Origin: CADCWK01 sp035944555
Lineage (GTDB): Bacteria > Chloroflexota > Chloroflexia > Thermomicrobiales > UBA6265
Direction: 5' to 3'
Length of the DNA stretch: 64,000 bases
Assembly: GCA_035944555.1 (NCBI GenBank)
Contig: DASZAY010000012.1
Span: forward strand, 80,886-144,885
Of the stretch, positions 9,115-18,519 are shown one piece after another (the stretch's first letter is position 1; the number at the start of each line of letters is the position of its first letter). Under the pieces are notes generated by a model. The model was not told the DNA's origin and did no database searches. It was given only the letters and a program-made list of their open reading frames with translations. Both the position numbers and the translations under genes were made by a program.

Positions 9115-9423
9115 GGAGCGCAGGTCCTCTCGTGGAAATATCGATACAGACGCCGGTTGCCATCATGCCGGCAGATCTGGGCCGGCAAACCCGATCAGGA
9201 TACCCGGCGTGGAACGGCCACCGCGAACGAAGACGTCGGAGGGCATGGGCGGAGAGTACGGGACGGCCTTCCTGCGGTTGGATACGTGGCTATCCGCCCC
9301 GCCCAGGCCGGACAGTGGTCGCCCGGAGCACGGCCCTCAGATACACTGGCCAGCATCAACATGAATGCAGCATGAACCGGGTCGCACATCGGGGCGATCC
9401 TTGGGTGGCCGGGAGGCAAGCGG
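9115..9423. other. Divergent intergenic region between ppc and the 9424 gene
   Basis: About 310 bases separating two divergent genes, so it must hold promoters for both. An AT-rich patch at 9130-9165 (GGAAATATCGATACAGA) is the likely ppc promoter area. A GGGAGG sequence 8 bases before GTG 9424 is the ribosome-binding site of the plus-strand gene. No coding signal or strong hairpin seen. Confidence 0.4.
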
Positions 9424-10233
9424 GTGGATTTCATCGTCCTGGGCAGCATCCTTGGGGCGATCCTGATCGCAGCCGGGCGCGCCTGCGTGGAGCTCGTGCC
9501 GTGGCGGCTCCCCGCTCCGTCGGACGATCAGGAATGGCTGGAGGTCCGCGACCGACGTCGCCTGGTCCGGCTGCTCCGGGCTGGCGGCCGGATGCTCGTC
9601 GTCGTCGGCGTGGTGCTCCTGCTGACGACCGGCGTGCTGGTCGTGATGGGCGCCTCTGACCGTGTTGCGCTCACGACCGTGCTGATCGTCGGCATCGGCG
9701 GAATGCTCGCCGCCGCGGGTCTACTGGGCTGGTACCGCTACCAGGACTCCACGGGGGCGATCCAGCGCCGCCAGTTGCGCGCAATACGTTCCCGCCTCGG
9801 GTCAACGCAGCCCGGCAACGCCCGCCGACACGACGAGCAGGCAGGACGGACGGCTCGAGCGGAGGGCCAGAGGGACCCGGATGAGCGCGGCCAACGGCGG
9901 GCGGTGGGTGGACGTCGGAGCGAGCGAGCGACTCGCCGGGTTGCCAGTCCGGAACGGGAGCTTCCGGACGCAAGGCTGAGCCGTGATCCGGAGCGCGGGC
10001 CGGAACCCCGGCAGGATGCTCTTCCCAGACCCCGGATGGCCAATGCAGTCCGCTCCGAGACCGGGGACCGCACCGGGCCACTACCCGCCGCGCGGAGAGC
10101 GCCGGGTTCGGATCGGCCCTCCTCGGCTCGACGGCCCACTGGTTCCTACGAGCCGGTCCGGCGGGTGGACGATGCCCCTCCGGCCGGGATTGCCCCCCGG
10201 CGACCAGCAATGGAGCGACACCAGGGCCGGTGA
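9424..10233 (+). CDS. Hypothetical membrane protein with long basic disordered C-terminus
   Basis: 269 residues from GTG 9424 (GGGAGG at good spacing). Three hydrophobic helices fill the first 110 residues: one at the N-terminus (ILGAILIAAGRACVEL), one at VVVGVVLLLTTGVLVVMG, and one at VLIVGIGGMLAAAGLLGWY. The remaining 150 residues are highly charged and low in complexity, very rich in Arg, Pro and Glu, so probably a disordered cytoplasmic tail. No family recognised. The adjacent 10273 ORF has the same plan (short membrane part, Arg/Pro-rich tail) and may be co-transcribed, 39 bases downstream. Confidence 0.6.
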   Translation: MDFIVLGSILGAILIAAGRACVELVPWRLPAPSDDQEWLEVRDRRRLVRLLRAGGRMLVVVGVVLLLTTGVLVVMGASDRVALTTVLIVGIGGMLAAAGLLGWYRYQDSTGAIQRRQLRAIRSRLGSTQPGNARRHDEQAGRTARAEGQRDPDERGQRRAVGGRRSERATRRVASPERELPDARLSRDPERGPEPRQDALPRPRMANAVRSETGDRTGPLPAARRAPGSDRPSSARRPTGSYEPVRRVDDAPPAGIAPRRPAMERHQGR

Positions 10234-10272
10234 GCGTGCCTGTCTCGCGCCGTCCTATCGCCTTCTGCCTTC

Positions 10273-10539
10273 GTGAAACGGGTTTCGATGTCGGTCTTTG
10301 GTGTGAGTCTGCTCGACCTGTTGCTGCTCACCTTCTGCTTCTCGGTGCCCTTCGCGGTGCTGGCCGTCATCGTCACCGTGCTCTATCGGCGTGATCGACG
10401 ACTCACTCCGCCTGAACCCGACGCCCGGATGCCGTCGCACAATCCCCAGGCCGCTCCTGCCCGCCAGCCGGGCGACGAGCGCACCCGTGGCAAGGCGCGA
10501 GACGCGAACCCAGGTCCTGAGATCAGCGACCGGACGTAG
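10273..10539 (+). CDS. Small single-pass membrane protein, hypothetical
   Basis: 88 residues from GTG 10273; an ATG five codons later (10288) is an alternative start. One long hydrophobic helix (LLDLLLLTFCFSVPFAVLAV and beyond) is followed by YRRDRRL and a hydrophilic Pro/Arg-rich tail. It follows the 9424 gene by 39 bases on the same strand. No function can be assigned; the helix and position suggest a real small membrane protein, possibly a partner of the preceding one. Confidence 0.5.
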   Translation: MKRVSMSVFGVSLLDLLLLTFCFSVPFAVLAVIVTVLYRRDRRLTPPEPDARMPSHNPQAAPARQPGDERTRGKARDANPGPEISDRT

Positions 10540-10697
10540 CCAGGTTCGGGACTCGGATGGTTCAACGAGTCGCTCGGTCTGGCTCAATCACGGCCTGGCC
10601 GCGTCCACCCGGCATGTGAGTGATCGTGCGAGCCATACAACGGGCCGAGACTGGCTTCCCCGTTGGTGCGTCCTTGGTCCGGCATCCTTAGTGACAC

Positions 10698-11678
10698 TCA
10701 TGTCCGGGGACGGCGCGTCGGTTGCGGGTCCGGCTGGTCGGGCGCGGCCTGGGTCGGTGGCAGCGGTGATGGCGCGGTCGGCGGTGGAGGTGGGGGCACC
10801 GTTGGCGGTGGCGGGGCTGGTCGGACCTGTGTCGGTTCCGGTTGCACCTGTGGTGGCACAGCCGTGGGACGGTCGCCGCGAACAGGTACCGGGGTCGCGG
10901 TCGGGCGGCGCGGGGTGCTCGTCGCGCGGTCCGGAGCGGTCGCGTCGGGTGTCGGCTGGCGATCGACCGGGGCCGCCGTGGTGGGTCGCCGTGGTGGGAG
11001 CCTCGTCGGTGGCTCGGTCGGAACCACCCGCGTTGCCGGCGGCGCGGTGGCGGTGGCAGCCGCCTGTCGGGTCGGCAGGCGCGTGATTGGCTGGGTGGCC
11101 GTCGCAGCGGCTGTCGCCTGGGTTGTGGGAGTCGCGGTCGCCCGGCGGGTCGCTGTGGCGGTCGGCGCCGGTGGTGCAGTCGGTGGCGCCGAGGTTGGCC
11201 GCACGGTCGGCGGAACAGGTGCGGCCGTGGGGGGACGTGGAGTCTTCGTCGCGGCGAGGCCCGGGCCGACGCGCGTGGGAGTGGCGCGTGGCGTGGCGGT
11301 CGACGTCGGACTGATGGTCGCCGATGCCGTGGAAGTCGCCGTCGCGCGGGCGGTCGCGGTCCGGGTCGGCGTGCTCATGATGGTCGCCGTCGGGTAGCGC
11401 TGGGTGATACCGATGTTGACGACCCGGACGGTCGACGTCGGCGTGGGACCGGGCGTGTCGGTGGCCGGTACGGTCGGGGCTACGTCGGCCGGGGATGTCG
11501 GATCGGGACGGGCCTGCTCGTCCGGGGCGGCGATCTCTGTGCCCTCGGCATCAACCGGTTCCTCGCCGAGCGCGGGCAGGATCACGATCGTCACGACCAG
11601 GATCGCCGTCACGACGAGCGAAGCCAGTGAGACCAGAGTCGGAATGATGGAACCGCGGCGGCGGGTGCGATTAACCAC
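10698..11678 (-). CDS. Thr/Pro/Ala-rich single-pass surface protein
   Basis: 326 residues. A basic N-terminus (NRTRRRGS) precedes one membrane helix at about residues 13-37 (LVSLASLVVTAILVVTIVIL). The rest, nearly 290 residues, is a low-complexity Thr-Pro-Ala-Arg tail with many TPT, ATAT, RPT and PPP units, ending in a poly-Pro-rich stretch and PTRRPRT. This looks like an outward-facing, extended and possibly glycosylated stalk, with no folded domain visible. Strand bias and uninterrupted length support a real gene despite the low complexity. It lies 255 bases downstream of the BcsB-like gene on the same strand. Function unknown. Confidence 0.55.
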   Translation of the reverse strand: MVNRTRRRGSIIPTLVSLASLVVTAILVVTIVILPALGEEPVDAEGTEIAAPDEQARPDPTSPADVAPTVPATDTPGPTPTSTVRVVNIGITQRYPTATIMSTPTRTATARATATSTASATISPTSTATPRATPTRVGPGLAATKTPRPPTAAPVPPTVRPTSAPPTAPPAPTATATRRATATPTTQATAAATATQPITRLPTRQAAATATAPPATRVVPTEPPTRLPPRRPTTAAPVDRQPTPDATAPDRATSTPRRPTATPVPVRGDRPTAVPPQVQPEPTQVRPAPPPPTVPPPPPPTAPSPLPPTQAAPDQPDPQPTRRPRT

Positions 11679-11933
11679 GGGGTTTCCCTCTCACCACGTT
11701 GGTGGATGCGGCGCTGCGGTACGTAGCCACTGGAGCGGAACTGCATCGTCCCGGTAGCGATCCGGCGAGGGGGTCCGGGTCTGCTCGGGGCCGCCTGCCC
11801 GGACCGCGAGTCGGAGGGCCTGCGCGCCAGGATCGAGTATACGGGTGAACGTAAAGCGTGAGGATTATCAGCGAAACCGTCCATGGGAATCGGGAGGCAC
11901 CGGGCCCTTACTGCCTGAAGCGTCCCGCTGCAG

Positions 11934-14231
11934 TCAGTTCCGACGATCCCGTCCCTGGCCGACTGATCGGGTGGACGCGAGCCAGGCACCGAGAAAGATC
12001 AGGGCCATGATCCCGGCAATGGTGAAGAGCACCACGTAGCGATTCCAGCCGAATCGCTCGGTCAGGCCTTCATCGATGATTGCCGGGGCCCGGGCGACCT
12101 GCGTCGACTCGACCTCGGACGAGCCGGTCACGGTTGCCACACCCCCGGACAGCTGATTGAGTCGCTCGACGTCCTCGAAGGCCCCGCCGGTCTGGGTCAC
12201 GCCAGCGTCGGTGGTCGAGGTCAGGAGCAGCGTTGCACCGCCCGAGCGCCAGGGTGAGGGGAGCAGCGCGACCTGGCCGAGCGCCGGCAGGACGCTTCCG
12301 GTCGTGCTGGTCTGGCCGGGGGCGTTGACCAGCCCTCCGTACCGGCGTACGAGGTCCCCGGCTACAGGGTTGCGGGTGGCCGTGCCAATCACGATCAGAT
12401 TGGTCGCCGTCCGGTCCGTCTCGGTCAGGCGGGAGACCGGTATCAGCACGGGCAGCGACCGCGCATCACCGGCCGACCAGCGGGCCACAGCTGCGAGCGT
12501 GCGCATCGCGACCTGCATCTCGGCGGTCGTCGGCCAGTCGGGGACGACCGCGATCAGCGGCGTTACCGGGGCCAGCGGGTCGCCGGCCAGCGGGGCCGGG
12601 AAGCTGGCCAGTTCAAGGACGCGCTCCGTTTCGTGGGGCAGGACCCAGCGCGATCCCGGCAAAATGGTGACGGTCGGGGGCGTCAGGCCGGCACAGGTCG
12701 CGCCTACCCCGAGGTTGACGCCGGCCACCAGCGACAGAGACCGGCGATCGGCGCCGCTCACGGCCCCGAGCTGGCTCGCCGGCACCTCGAACCGGGCTGC
12801 CTGGCGGGTAGGGGCGGTCTCCGGTGATCCACCGACTACCGCATCCTGCCCGCCTGCCCGCAGCGGCATGGAGCCCATCCAGTGACCATTGAGCGTCAGC
12901 GACAGACTGGAGTCCGGCGAGATATTGCCCGAGACCGACACGTCCAGAATGAGGTGAGAACCACCGGACAGCAGCCAGCCGGCCGGCCTCGGGAACGTCA
13001 GGGACATCTGCTGGGCGCCGGTCCCCGAGAAGGAATACGTCCCGGCTCCGAGCTGACCAAATGTCGCGGTGTTCCCGTCCCAGCTGGGACTGCGGAGCTC
13101 CGGGGTGAGCACCTCGCGTCCCGTCAGGATCGCCCACGAGCCTGCCAGGTTGTTGGCTCGGCCCGGCCGGACCAGCGCGGCGGCCGCATCCAGTACGCCG
13201 TCCGGCGTTGCGCTCGAGACGAGCAGACGGGGGACGACCGAGCGCTGCAGCGCGAGCAACCCACGATCGGACGGGACGGCGCCGTTTGGCGTGCGCCACG
13301 TCGTGCCATCCCAGGAGACGTCGCCCCAGGTCAGGCTTCCGGCGAAGCGGACCCCGGCTGATACGACGATGGCCGGCTGATCGGGCGGGATCTGGTCGGC
13401 GAACAGGATCGTCGTCGGGACCTGTCGCTCCGCTGACCACCGTCCCAGTGCCGTCGCGAGGTGCCCCGCCGCCTGGAATTCCTCCGGCGCCGCCCCTTGC
13501 CCGACGACGATGGTCACGGCCCGCGCAGAGATATCGCCCTCCCGTGAGACCGGATCGGGCGTCGCCGGCATGAACAGGCTGGGCAGATCCGCCAGGCCAG
13601 CACTCTGGTCCAGGTTGGTGCGATCGAACTCGATCGACGAGTCGGACCGGATGACCAGCCAGCGACCCGGATCGATCGCTGGCGGGCAGCCAGCGCCAGC
13701 GGTCACCAGCCGGGTGTCGATGGTTAGGACAACGCTGGCGGTTTGCGGCAGGCGGTCGGTCGCCTCCAGCGGCACGAGGAGTTCCGCGACCTGACCGTTG
13801 GCTTCTTCCAGCGTGGTTGATCGCCGGACCTGGCCATTGACGGAAACCGTCAGTGAGGATGCCTCGTGATCAAGGAGCGACGACGCCTCGAATCGGAGGA
13901 CGAGGTGACTGTCCGTCCCGAGCGTCTGCGACGGTCGGAGTGGCACCTCGACAACCGACGTCATGAGGCTGGCGGTGATCTTCTGGTCCGGGTAACCCAG
14001 CAGGAGAAAGGTCGACCGGGCGTCGGTCAGGGGCAGCTCCGCGGACGGGGCGGGAGATGGCTCGCCGGACGGCGAATCCTCCTGGGCGACGACCGCGATG
14101 CGTTCCGCTGCGACCGGGACGCGGGGCGCCGTGGAGACCGCGACCGGGAGAACCAGCACCGCGACGAGCAGAAGGAGGAAGGGGCGACCGATCCACTGGG
14201 CGGCAGGTCGATCGGGCAGGGGGCGGTGCAT
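11934..14231 (-). CDS. BcsB-like cellulose synthase regulatory subunit family protein
   Basis: 765 residues from ATG 14231 (GGAG 11 bases upstream); ATG 14285 is an alternative. The signal or anchor segment (FLLLLVAVLVLPVAVSTAP) is followed by an acidic Pro/Ser linker, then a long beta-rich extracytoplasmic region. That region shows the repeated BcsB pattern: two carbohydrate-binding-like jelly-roll halves (VEVPLRPSQTLG..HLVLRFEASSLL..LTVSVNGQ and HLILDVSVSGN..SLTLNGHW), each followed by an alpha/beta module (LIVIGTATRNP in the second). A single C-terminal helix (YVVLFTIAGIMALIFLGAWL) anchors it, as in BcsB. BcsB normally sits outside the BcsA synthase channel, but no BcsA or GT2 synthase is adjacent. 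It may serve another exopolysaccharide machine or partner with a distant synthase. Confidence 0.75.
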   Translation of the reverse strand: MHRPLPDRPAAQWIGRPFLLLLVAVLVLPVAVSTAPRVPVAAERIAVVAQEDSPSGEPSPAPSAELPLTDARSTFLLLGYPDQKITASLMTSVVEVPLRPSQTLGTDSHLVLRFEASSLLDHEASSLTVSVNGQVRRSTTLEEANGQVAELLVPLEATDRLPQTASVVLTIDTRLVTAGAGCPPAIDPGRWLVIRSDSSIEFDRTNLDQSAGLADLPSLFMPATPDPVSREGDISARAVTIVVGQGAAPEEFQAAGHLATALGRWSAERQVPTTILFADQIPPDQPAIVVSAGVRFAGSLTWGDVSWDGTTWRTPNGAVPSDRGLLALQRSVVPRLLVSSATPDGVLDAAAALVRPGRANNLAGSWAILTGREVLTPELRSPSWDGNTATFGQLGAGTYSFSGTGAQQMSLTFPRPAGWLLSGGSHLILDVSVSGNISPDSSLSLTLNGHWMGSMPLRAGGQDAVVGGSPETAPTRQAARFEVPASQLGAVSGADRRSLSLVAGVNLGVGATCAGLTPPTVTILPGSRWVLPHETERVLELASFPAPLAGDPLAPVTPLIAVVPDWPTTAEMQVAMRTLAAVARWSAGDARSLPVLIPVSRLTETDRTATNLIVIGTATRNPVAGDLVRRYGGLVNAPGQTSTTGSVLPALGQVALLPSPWRSGGATLLLTSTTDAGVTQTGGAFEDVERLNQLSGGVATVTGSSEVESTQVARAPAIIDEGLTERFGWNRYVVLFTIAGIMALIFLGAWLASTRSVGQGRDRRN

Positions 14232-14329
14232 CGGCGGTCGCGCTCCGGGATGGTTCGGCGAGGGACGGTCGGACCGGGACAGCATATCCGTCCGGGACCG
14301 GACCGGACGACCCCGACCCGGTCCGGGGC

Positions 14330-14989
14330 TCAGGTCCGACCGGTCGCCGCCCGCCGGGCGCGGTTGGCGGCAAGGTATCGCGACAGCCACCGGATCAGCA
14401 GGTCGGCGAGGATAGCCAGGAGGGTGATCGCGATCGCGCCGGCGAGAATCTGCTCCGGTCGCCGGAGCTTGACCCCGTCGAACAGGAGGCGGCCGAGTCC
14501 ACCGGCCGCGACCCAGCCGGCGACCGTCGCGGTGCTGATCGTCACCACCGTCGCGGTCCGGACTCCGGCGACGATCACCGGCAGGGCGAGCGGCAGGGTG
14601 ACCCGGGTGAACACCTGTGCGCCGGAGAGCCCCATCCCGCGCGCCGCCTCGATGACGGCCGGATCGACGCCACGCAGCCCCGTGATGATGTTGCGGACGA
14701 GGAACGTCAGCGAGTAGGCGGCGAGGACGATGACGGCATTGTTCGTTCCCAGACCCACCACGGGGATGAGGATGGCCAGGAACGCCAGGGATGGGATCGT
14801 GTAGATGGCGCCAAGCACGCTCAGGATCGGCAGGCCCAGAGCGGGAAACCGGGCGCCCAGTACGCCGAGCGGGATCGCGATGACCAGCCCGAGCAGCAGC
14901 GCGTAGACGCTCAGTTGCAGGTGCTCCAGCGTCAGCTCAAGCACCCGACCAGGGTTTTCGAACAGGTAGTCGAGCGACAGGCCGCTCAT
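14330..14989 (-). CDS. Osmoprotectant/glycine betaine ABC transporter permease (OpuCB type)
   Basis: 219 residues with five to six membrane helices and the binding-protein-dependent permease signature, EAARGMGLSGAQVFTRVTLPLALP, which docks on the ATPase. The short form without extra domains is typical of OpuCB/YehW-type permeases. Its start overlaps the ATPase stop by 4 bases (ATGA), so they are translationally coupled. Last gene of a four-gene unit (17469 permease, binding protein, ATPase, this permease), i.e. a complete importer for betaine, choline or related solutes. Substrate inferred from family. Confidence 0.88.
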   Translation of the reverse strand: MSGLSLDYLFENPGRVLELTLEHLQLSVYALLLGLVIAIPLGVLGARFPALGLPILSVLGAIYTIPSLAFLAILIPVVGLGTNNAVIVLAAYSLTFLVRNIITGLRGVDPAVIEAARGMGLSGAQVFTRVTLPLALPVIVAGVRTATVVTISTATVAGWVAAGGLGRLLFDGVKLRRPEQILAGAIAITLLAILADLLIRWLSRYLAANRARRAATGRT

Positions 14990-16056
14990 CTCGAGGACCC
15001 GGTAGCGACAATGGCGTCCGCGTCCGTGACGATCGTGTCGTCGATGCCCATGCTGGCAATACCGGCCCCGGGCTGGCTGATGCCATGGACGGTGGCGAAG
15101 TCGACCCAGCCGATCGGGCGGGCGTCGGCGTCGACCACAATCACCCGGTCACTGGACGACTCCAGCAACCGGTCCAGCGCGGCGCGGCCAGTGCCGCTCG
15201 CCAGGATGGTCGCCTCATCGGCTCGGGGAGCGCGGCCGTCCAGCGGTCGCACCACATCCCGAATCGGGAGAAGTTCCAGGCGCCGCATCACGTTGCCGGA
15301 CCCGACGAGCTGGGCGACGAACTCGTCGGCCGGCCGTGTCACCACTGCCAGCGGCGTGTCGTACTGGACGACCGCGCCATCGCGCATGACGATGATCCGG
15401 TCAGCCAATCGCAGGGCCTCCTCGATGTCGTGCGTCACGAAGACCATTGTCTGCCCCATCTGGCGATGGAGGCGGCGCAGCTCGTCCTGGAGGCGGGTAC
15501 GGGTAATGGCGTCCAGTGCGCCGAACGGTTCATCCATCAGCAGCGTGCGCGGCTCCCCGGCGAGCGCCCGGGCCAGACCGACGCGCTGTTGCTGTCCGCC
15601 GGAGAGTTGCGACGGGTAGCGACGGCGGTACTCATCCGGCGGCAGGCCGACCAGCTCCAGCAGCTCATCAACCCGGCGGCCGATCCGCGCCTTGTCCCAG
15701 CCGAGCAGCTTCGGGACGACGGCGACGTTGTCGGCGATGCGAAGATGCGGGAAGAGACCGGTCTGCTGGATGACGTAGCCCATCCGGCGGCGGAGGCGGG
15801 TCGGGGAGAGGGACGTGATGTCGTCACCGTCCAGCCGGATGGTGCCGCCCGTCGGCTCATAGAGGCGGTTGGTGAGCTTGAGCAGCGTGGTCTTGCCACA
15901 GCCGGACGGCCCGAGGATCACGACCAGCTCGCCGGGGGTGATCTCCAGTGAGACGTCGTGGACCGCCGCCGCGCCGCTGTTCCCGGCGTACCGCTTGGAG
16001 ACGTTCTCGTAAGTGATCCGGCTTCCCGTGTCGCCGGATCGACTGTCACTTGTCAT
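14986..16056 (-). CDS. Osmoprotectant ABC transporter ATP-binding protein with CBS pair (OpuCA type)
   Basis: 356 residues from the second of two adjacent ATG codons (GGAG 7 bases upstream). Walker A is GPSGCGKTT, the Q-loop region YVIQQTGLFPHL is the QTGLFPH form characteristic of the betaine/proline (QAT) ATPase family, the signature is LSGGQQQR, and Walker B is TLLMDEPFGALD. After about residue 245 two CBS-like motifs follow (VMRRLELLPIRDVV and RVIVVDADARPIGWVDF). In OpuA/OpuC these sense ionic strength or c-di-AMP; that is family knowledge, not shown here. The protein energises the two permeases of the operon. Confidence 0.93.
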   Translation of the reverse strand: MTSDSRSGDTGSRITYENVSKRYAGNSGAAAVHDVSLEITPGELVVILGPSGCGKTTLLKLTNRLYEPTGGTIRLDGDDITSLSPTRLRRRMGYVIQQTGLFPHLRIADNVAVVPKLLGWDKARIGRRVDELLELVGLPPDEYRRRYPSQLSGGQQQRVGLARALAGEPRTLLMDEPFGALDAITRTRLQDELRRLHRQMGQTMVFVTHDIEEALRLADRIIVMRDGAVVQYDTPLAVVTRPADEFVAQLVGSGNVMRRLELLPIRDVVRPLDGRAPRADEATILASGTGRAALDRLLESSSDRVIVVDADARPIGWVDFATVHGISQPGAGIASMGIDDTIVTDADAIVATGSSR

Positions 16057-16132
16057 CATCGCTCTCCGTCGACACCGGGACCAGGAGCGGACCGGGTCAC
16101 ATCCGGGAGTCTGGATCAATCCGCCCGAAAAC

Positions 16133-16170
16133 GCCGGGAGGGCACCGGCCGTGGCCAGCACCCTCCCGGC
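16133..16170 (-). terminator. Intercistronic hairpin between binding-protein and ATPase genes
   Basis: A 17-bp inverted repeat with a 4-base loop lies 19 bases after the binding-protein stop. Read on the minus strand, the three imperfect positions become G-U wobbles, so the RNA stem is continuous. Such hairpins commonly lower expression of ATPase genes relative to the binding protein, by partial termination or mRNA stabilisation. Confidence 0.6.
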
Positions 16171-16188
16171 AGCGTATCAGGGTTGGAA

Positions 16189-17205
16189 TCAGCCCGTGAT
16201 GATGCCGTTGTCGGTCAGGAACTGCCGCGCGACGTCAGCCGGCTCCCCGCCATCGACGACCACCGCGACGTTGAGCGAGATCATCGCCTCGGTCGTCAGC
16301 AGATCGATGACCGGGTTCACCAGCTCCGGGATGTTCGGGTAGGCCTCGATGACCTCGTTGCGGAACACCGGGACCGCGTGGGCCGGCGGGAACAGGCTCA
16401 GGTCGTCCTGCAGCACGACCAGGTCGTTCTGGGCGATCTCGGCGTCGGTCCCGAAGGCGAGGACGACGTTCGCCTCGCCAGCAAGGAACGCATCGTACTT
16501 CAGGCCCGGGTCGACGCCATTGACGGTGGCGTTCTCGAAGCCGCCGCCGTAGGTCGCCTGCAGCGCGACGAACCCGTCGCCGCGATCGGGCGCCTCGAAG
16601 TCGACCGGCGCGGAGATCGTGATGTCGTTGTCAGCGCCCCACTCAGCCAGCTCGCTGATGGTCGTGATGCCGTTCTCGTCGGAGAAGGCGCGGGTCACGG
16701 CGATCGCCTGGTTGTTGTTGAAGGGCGTCTGGTTGAGCGCCGTCAGGCCGAGCTCGGCGTACCCGGCGACGATCGCGTCGTAGACGTAGAGATCGGCGGC
16801 CGAGAACGCGGATCCCTCACCGGCGACTGGTGTCGCGGCTTCGGGCGACGCCGCGAGCTGACCCGCGACCTCAGCGTAATCCATCGCGAAGATGCCTTCG
16901 AAGGTGTACGCCGTGCCCGAGTACTCCGGGTAGACGTCGATCTCACCCTCGACGAGCGCGGTGTGGGCGATGCCCGTGCCGCCCAGGTTGATGGCGTCGA
17001 GGTTGACGGCGACGCCGCCGTTCTCGAGGGCCTGGCCGATCAGGTGGCCGAGCGTGAACTGCTCCGGGAAGTCCTTGGAGCCGACGCGGACGGGTTCGCC
17101 CTGTGCTCCCGACGGCCGGGTGAGTGCGGCGAGTCCGAGCCCGGCAACGGGAACGGCAGCCGCTCCCTTGAGAATGGTTCGACGGGAAAGGGGAGTGCGG
17201 TTCAT
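16189..17205 (-). CDS. Osmoprotectant-binding protein of ABC importer (OpuCC/OsmX type)
   Basis: 338 residues from ATG 17205. A twin-arginine signal (SRRTILKGAAAVPVAGLGLAAL) replaces the usual Sec lipoprotein signal, and no lipobox Cys is seen. The mature part begins VRVGSKDFPEQFTLGHLIGQ, the classic start of the choline/betaine-binding OpuAC family, followed by LGGTGIAHTALVEGEIDVYPEYSG and the hinge region NNNQAIAVTRAF. It captures the osmolyte outside the membrane and delivers it to the two permeases encoded on either side. The next gene, after an intercistronic hairpin, is the ATPase. Confidence 0.92.
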   Translation of the reverse strand: MNRTPLSRRTILKGAAAVPVAGLGLAALTRPSGAQGEPVRVGSKDFPEQFTLGHLIGQALENGGVAVNLDAINLGGTGIAHTALVEGEIDVYPEYSGTAYTFEGIFAMDYAEVAGQLAASPEAATPVAGEGSAFSAADLYVYDAIVAGYAELGLTALNQTPFNNNQAIAVTRAFSDENGITTISELAEWGADNDITISAPVDFEAPDRGDGFVALQATYGGGFENATVNGVDPGLKYDAFLAGEANVVLAFGTDAEIAQNDLVVLQDDLSLFPPAHAVPVFRNEVIEAYPNIPELVNPVIDLLTTEAMISLNVAVVVDGGEPADVARQFLTDNGIITG

Positions 17206-17468
17206 CACAGGGAAACCTTTCGTCCTGGGGTGATTGGCGATCCAAGGGTGGATCCTGGCCGGGGGACTACACCCGGACAGAGCGAAGGGGGACCGTCGCA
17301 GGCCGAATGGTTCGTTCGCAAGAACAGTTCCCCAATCGGCCGGGATCCCCCGGTCCACAGACCATAGGTTGAATGCCGGTCAATCCTTGCCCTCTTGAGG
17401 CAGACGGGACGGGCTATCGCCACCGGCGGACCGGACGGAACCGGAGACCGGGGAGTTGGCCCGTTCCG

Positions 17469-18182
17469 CTACCGACCGGGAGCGGGGGCAGCACGGAACG
17501 GCCAGAGCCGTCGTGCTCGAGAGGAGCGGCCCGGCTGCTCCGGCGGCGTAACGGCACGCTGGAACCCGGCGAGGATCACCTCGGTCAGCAGGGCGAGGAT
17601 TGCGATCGGGATCGCCCCGGTGAGCAGCTCCACGTCGTTGAGCGTCGAGATCCCGCTGGTCAGGTAGAGCCCCAGGGTCCGGACGCCGATGAACGCCGCC
17701 ACGGCCGCCGACGCGATGATCTCGATAGCGGCCGCCCGGACGCCACCGATGATCACCGGCAACGCAAGGGGCACCTCCACCCGGAAGAATGCCTGGACCG
17801 GGGTCATCCCGAGTCCCTTCGCGTTCTCTCTGACGGAGGCGGAGACGCTTCGCAGCCCGGCGTCGGTGTTGATGACGAGCGGCGGCCCGGCCAGGACGAC
17901 CAGCGCGATCAGCGCCGTCTGGTAGCCGGTCCCGATGACCGAGTAGCCAAGGAAGACGATGGCCAGCGACGGCACCACCCGCGCGGCCGAGACCACGCCA
18001 AGGATCCCCGGGCCGACGATGCGCGTCTTGTTAACCAGGACCCCGAGCGGCACGAAGATCAGGAGCGCGAGTACCAGCGCGGACCCGGACAGGCGCAGGT
18101 GCGTCTCCAGGGCGCCGGTGAATCGGTCCGGGTTGTCCGCGATCGCGGTCCAGACTTCGCCAAGGATGCCCAGGGTCGACAC
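17469..18182 (-). CDS. Osmoprotectant ABC transporter permease (OpuCD type)
   Basis: 237 residues, with six hydrophobic segments and the coupling motif ENAKGLGMTPVQAFFRVEVPLALP. It is homologous to the 14330 permease and probably forms a heterodimer with it. First gene of the importer operon; the 263-base gap to the binding-protein gene has no coding signal. The C-terminal 25 residues are basic (RSSRARRLWPFRA). Substrate class inferred from the neighbouring binding protein and CBS-ATPase. Confidence 0.88.
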   Translation of the reverse strand: MSTLGILGEVWTAIADNPDRFTGALETHLRLSGSALVLALLIFVPLGVLVNKTRIVGPGILGVVSAARVVPSLAIVFLGYSVIGTGYQTALIALVVLAGPPLVINTDAGLRSVSASVRENAKGLGMTPVQAFFRVEVPLALPVIIGGVRAAAIEIIASAAVAAFIGVRTLGLYLTSGISTLNDVELLTGAIPIAILALLTEVILAGFQRAVTPPEQPGRSSRARRLWPFRAAPAPGR

Positions 18183-18519
18183 TCCGTTCAGGTGATCAGC
18201 GGGTCAGGTCCGCACGATGGCCGGAGGGATTCGTGCCGATCGTAACAACTCGGCCATAGTTCCGCGATAGCGGAGGCGCGAGCGCGTGCAACCATCGTCC
18301 TTGCGAATCGGTCACTTGACCCTGACGCGGCGGGAGGGTGTGCAATCCGACCGCAGGAGCACCATCGCCCGCAAGGTCCGGGCCGACCGGCAACCATCTG
18401 TCTCCCGGGCGTTCACCGGGACACGGAACGACCGGTATCACGATGCACCATGACGGCGAGCGCGCGATTGCGAATACCCGGCGGACCGATCGGTGCTGCC
18501 GGGCTGGGGGAGCGAGAGC
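18183..18519. other. Divergent promoter region between osmoprotectant importer and exporter genes
   Basis: About 337 bases between divergently transcribed operons. It should contain both promoters, but no convincing -35/-10 pair stands out; a TTGACC at about 18317 lacks a good -10. A GGGGGAG sequence directly before ATG 18520 is the ribosome-binding site of the plus-strand ATPase. No RNA or coding signal noted. Confidence 0.35.

Noticed and set aside
10391..11397. Long plus-strand ORFs rich in Gly, Val and Arg opposite the Thr/Pro-rich gene
   Set aside because: They are antisense shadows of the low-complexity minus-strand gene: composition follows from the complement of Thr/Pro/Ala codons, and they have no helix, domain or ribosome-binding site.
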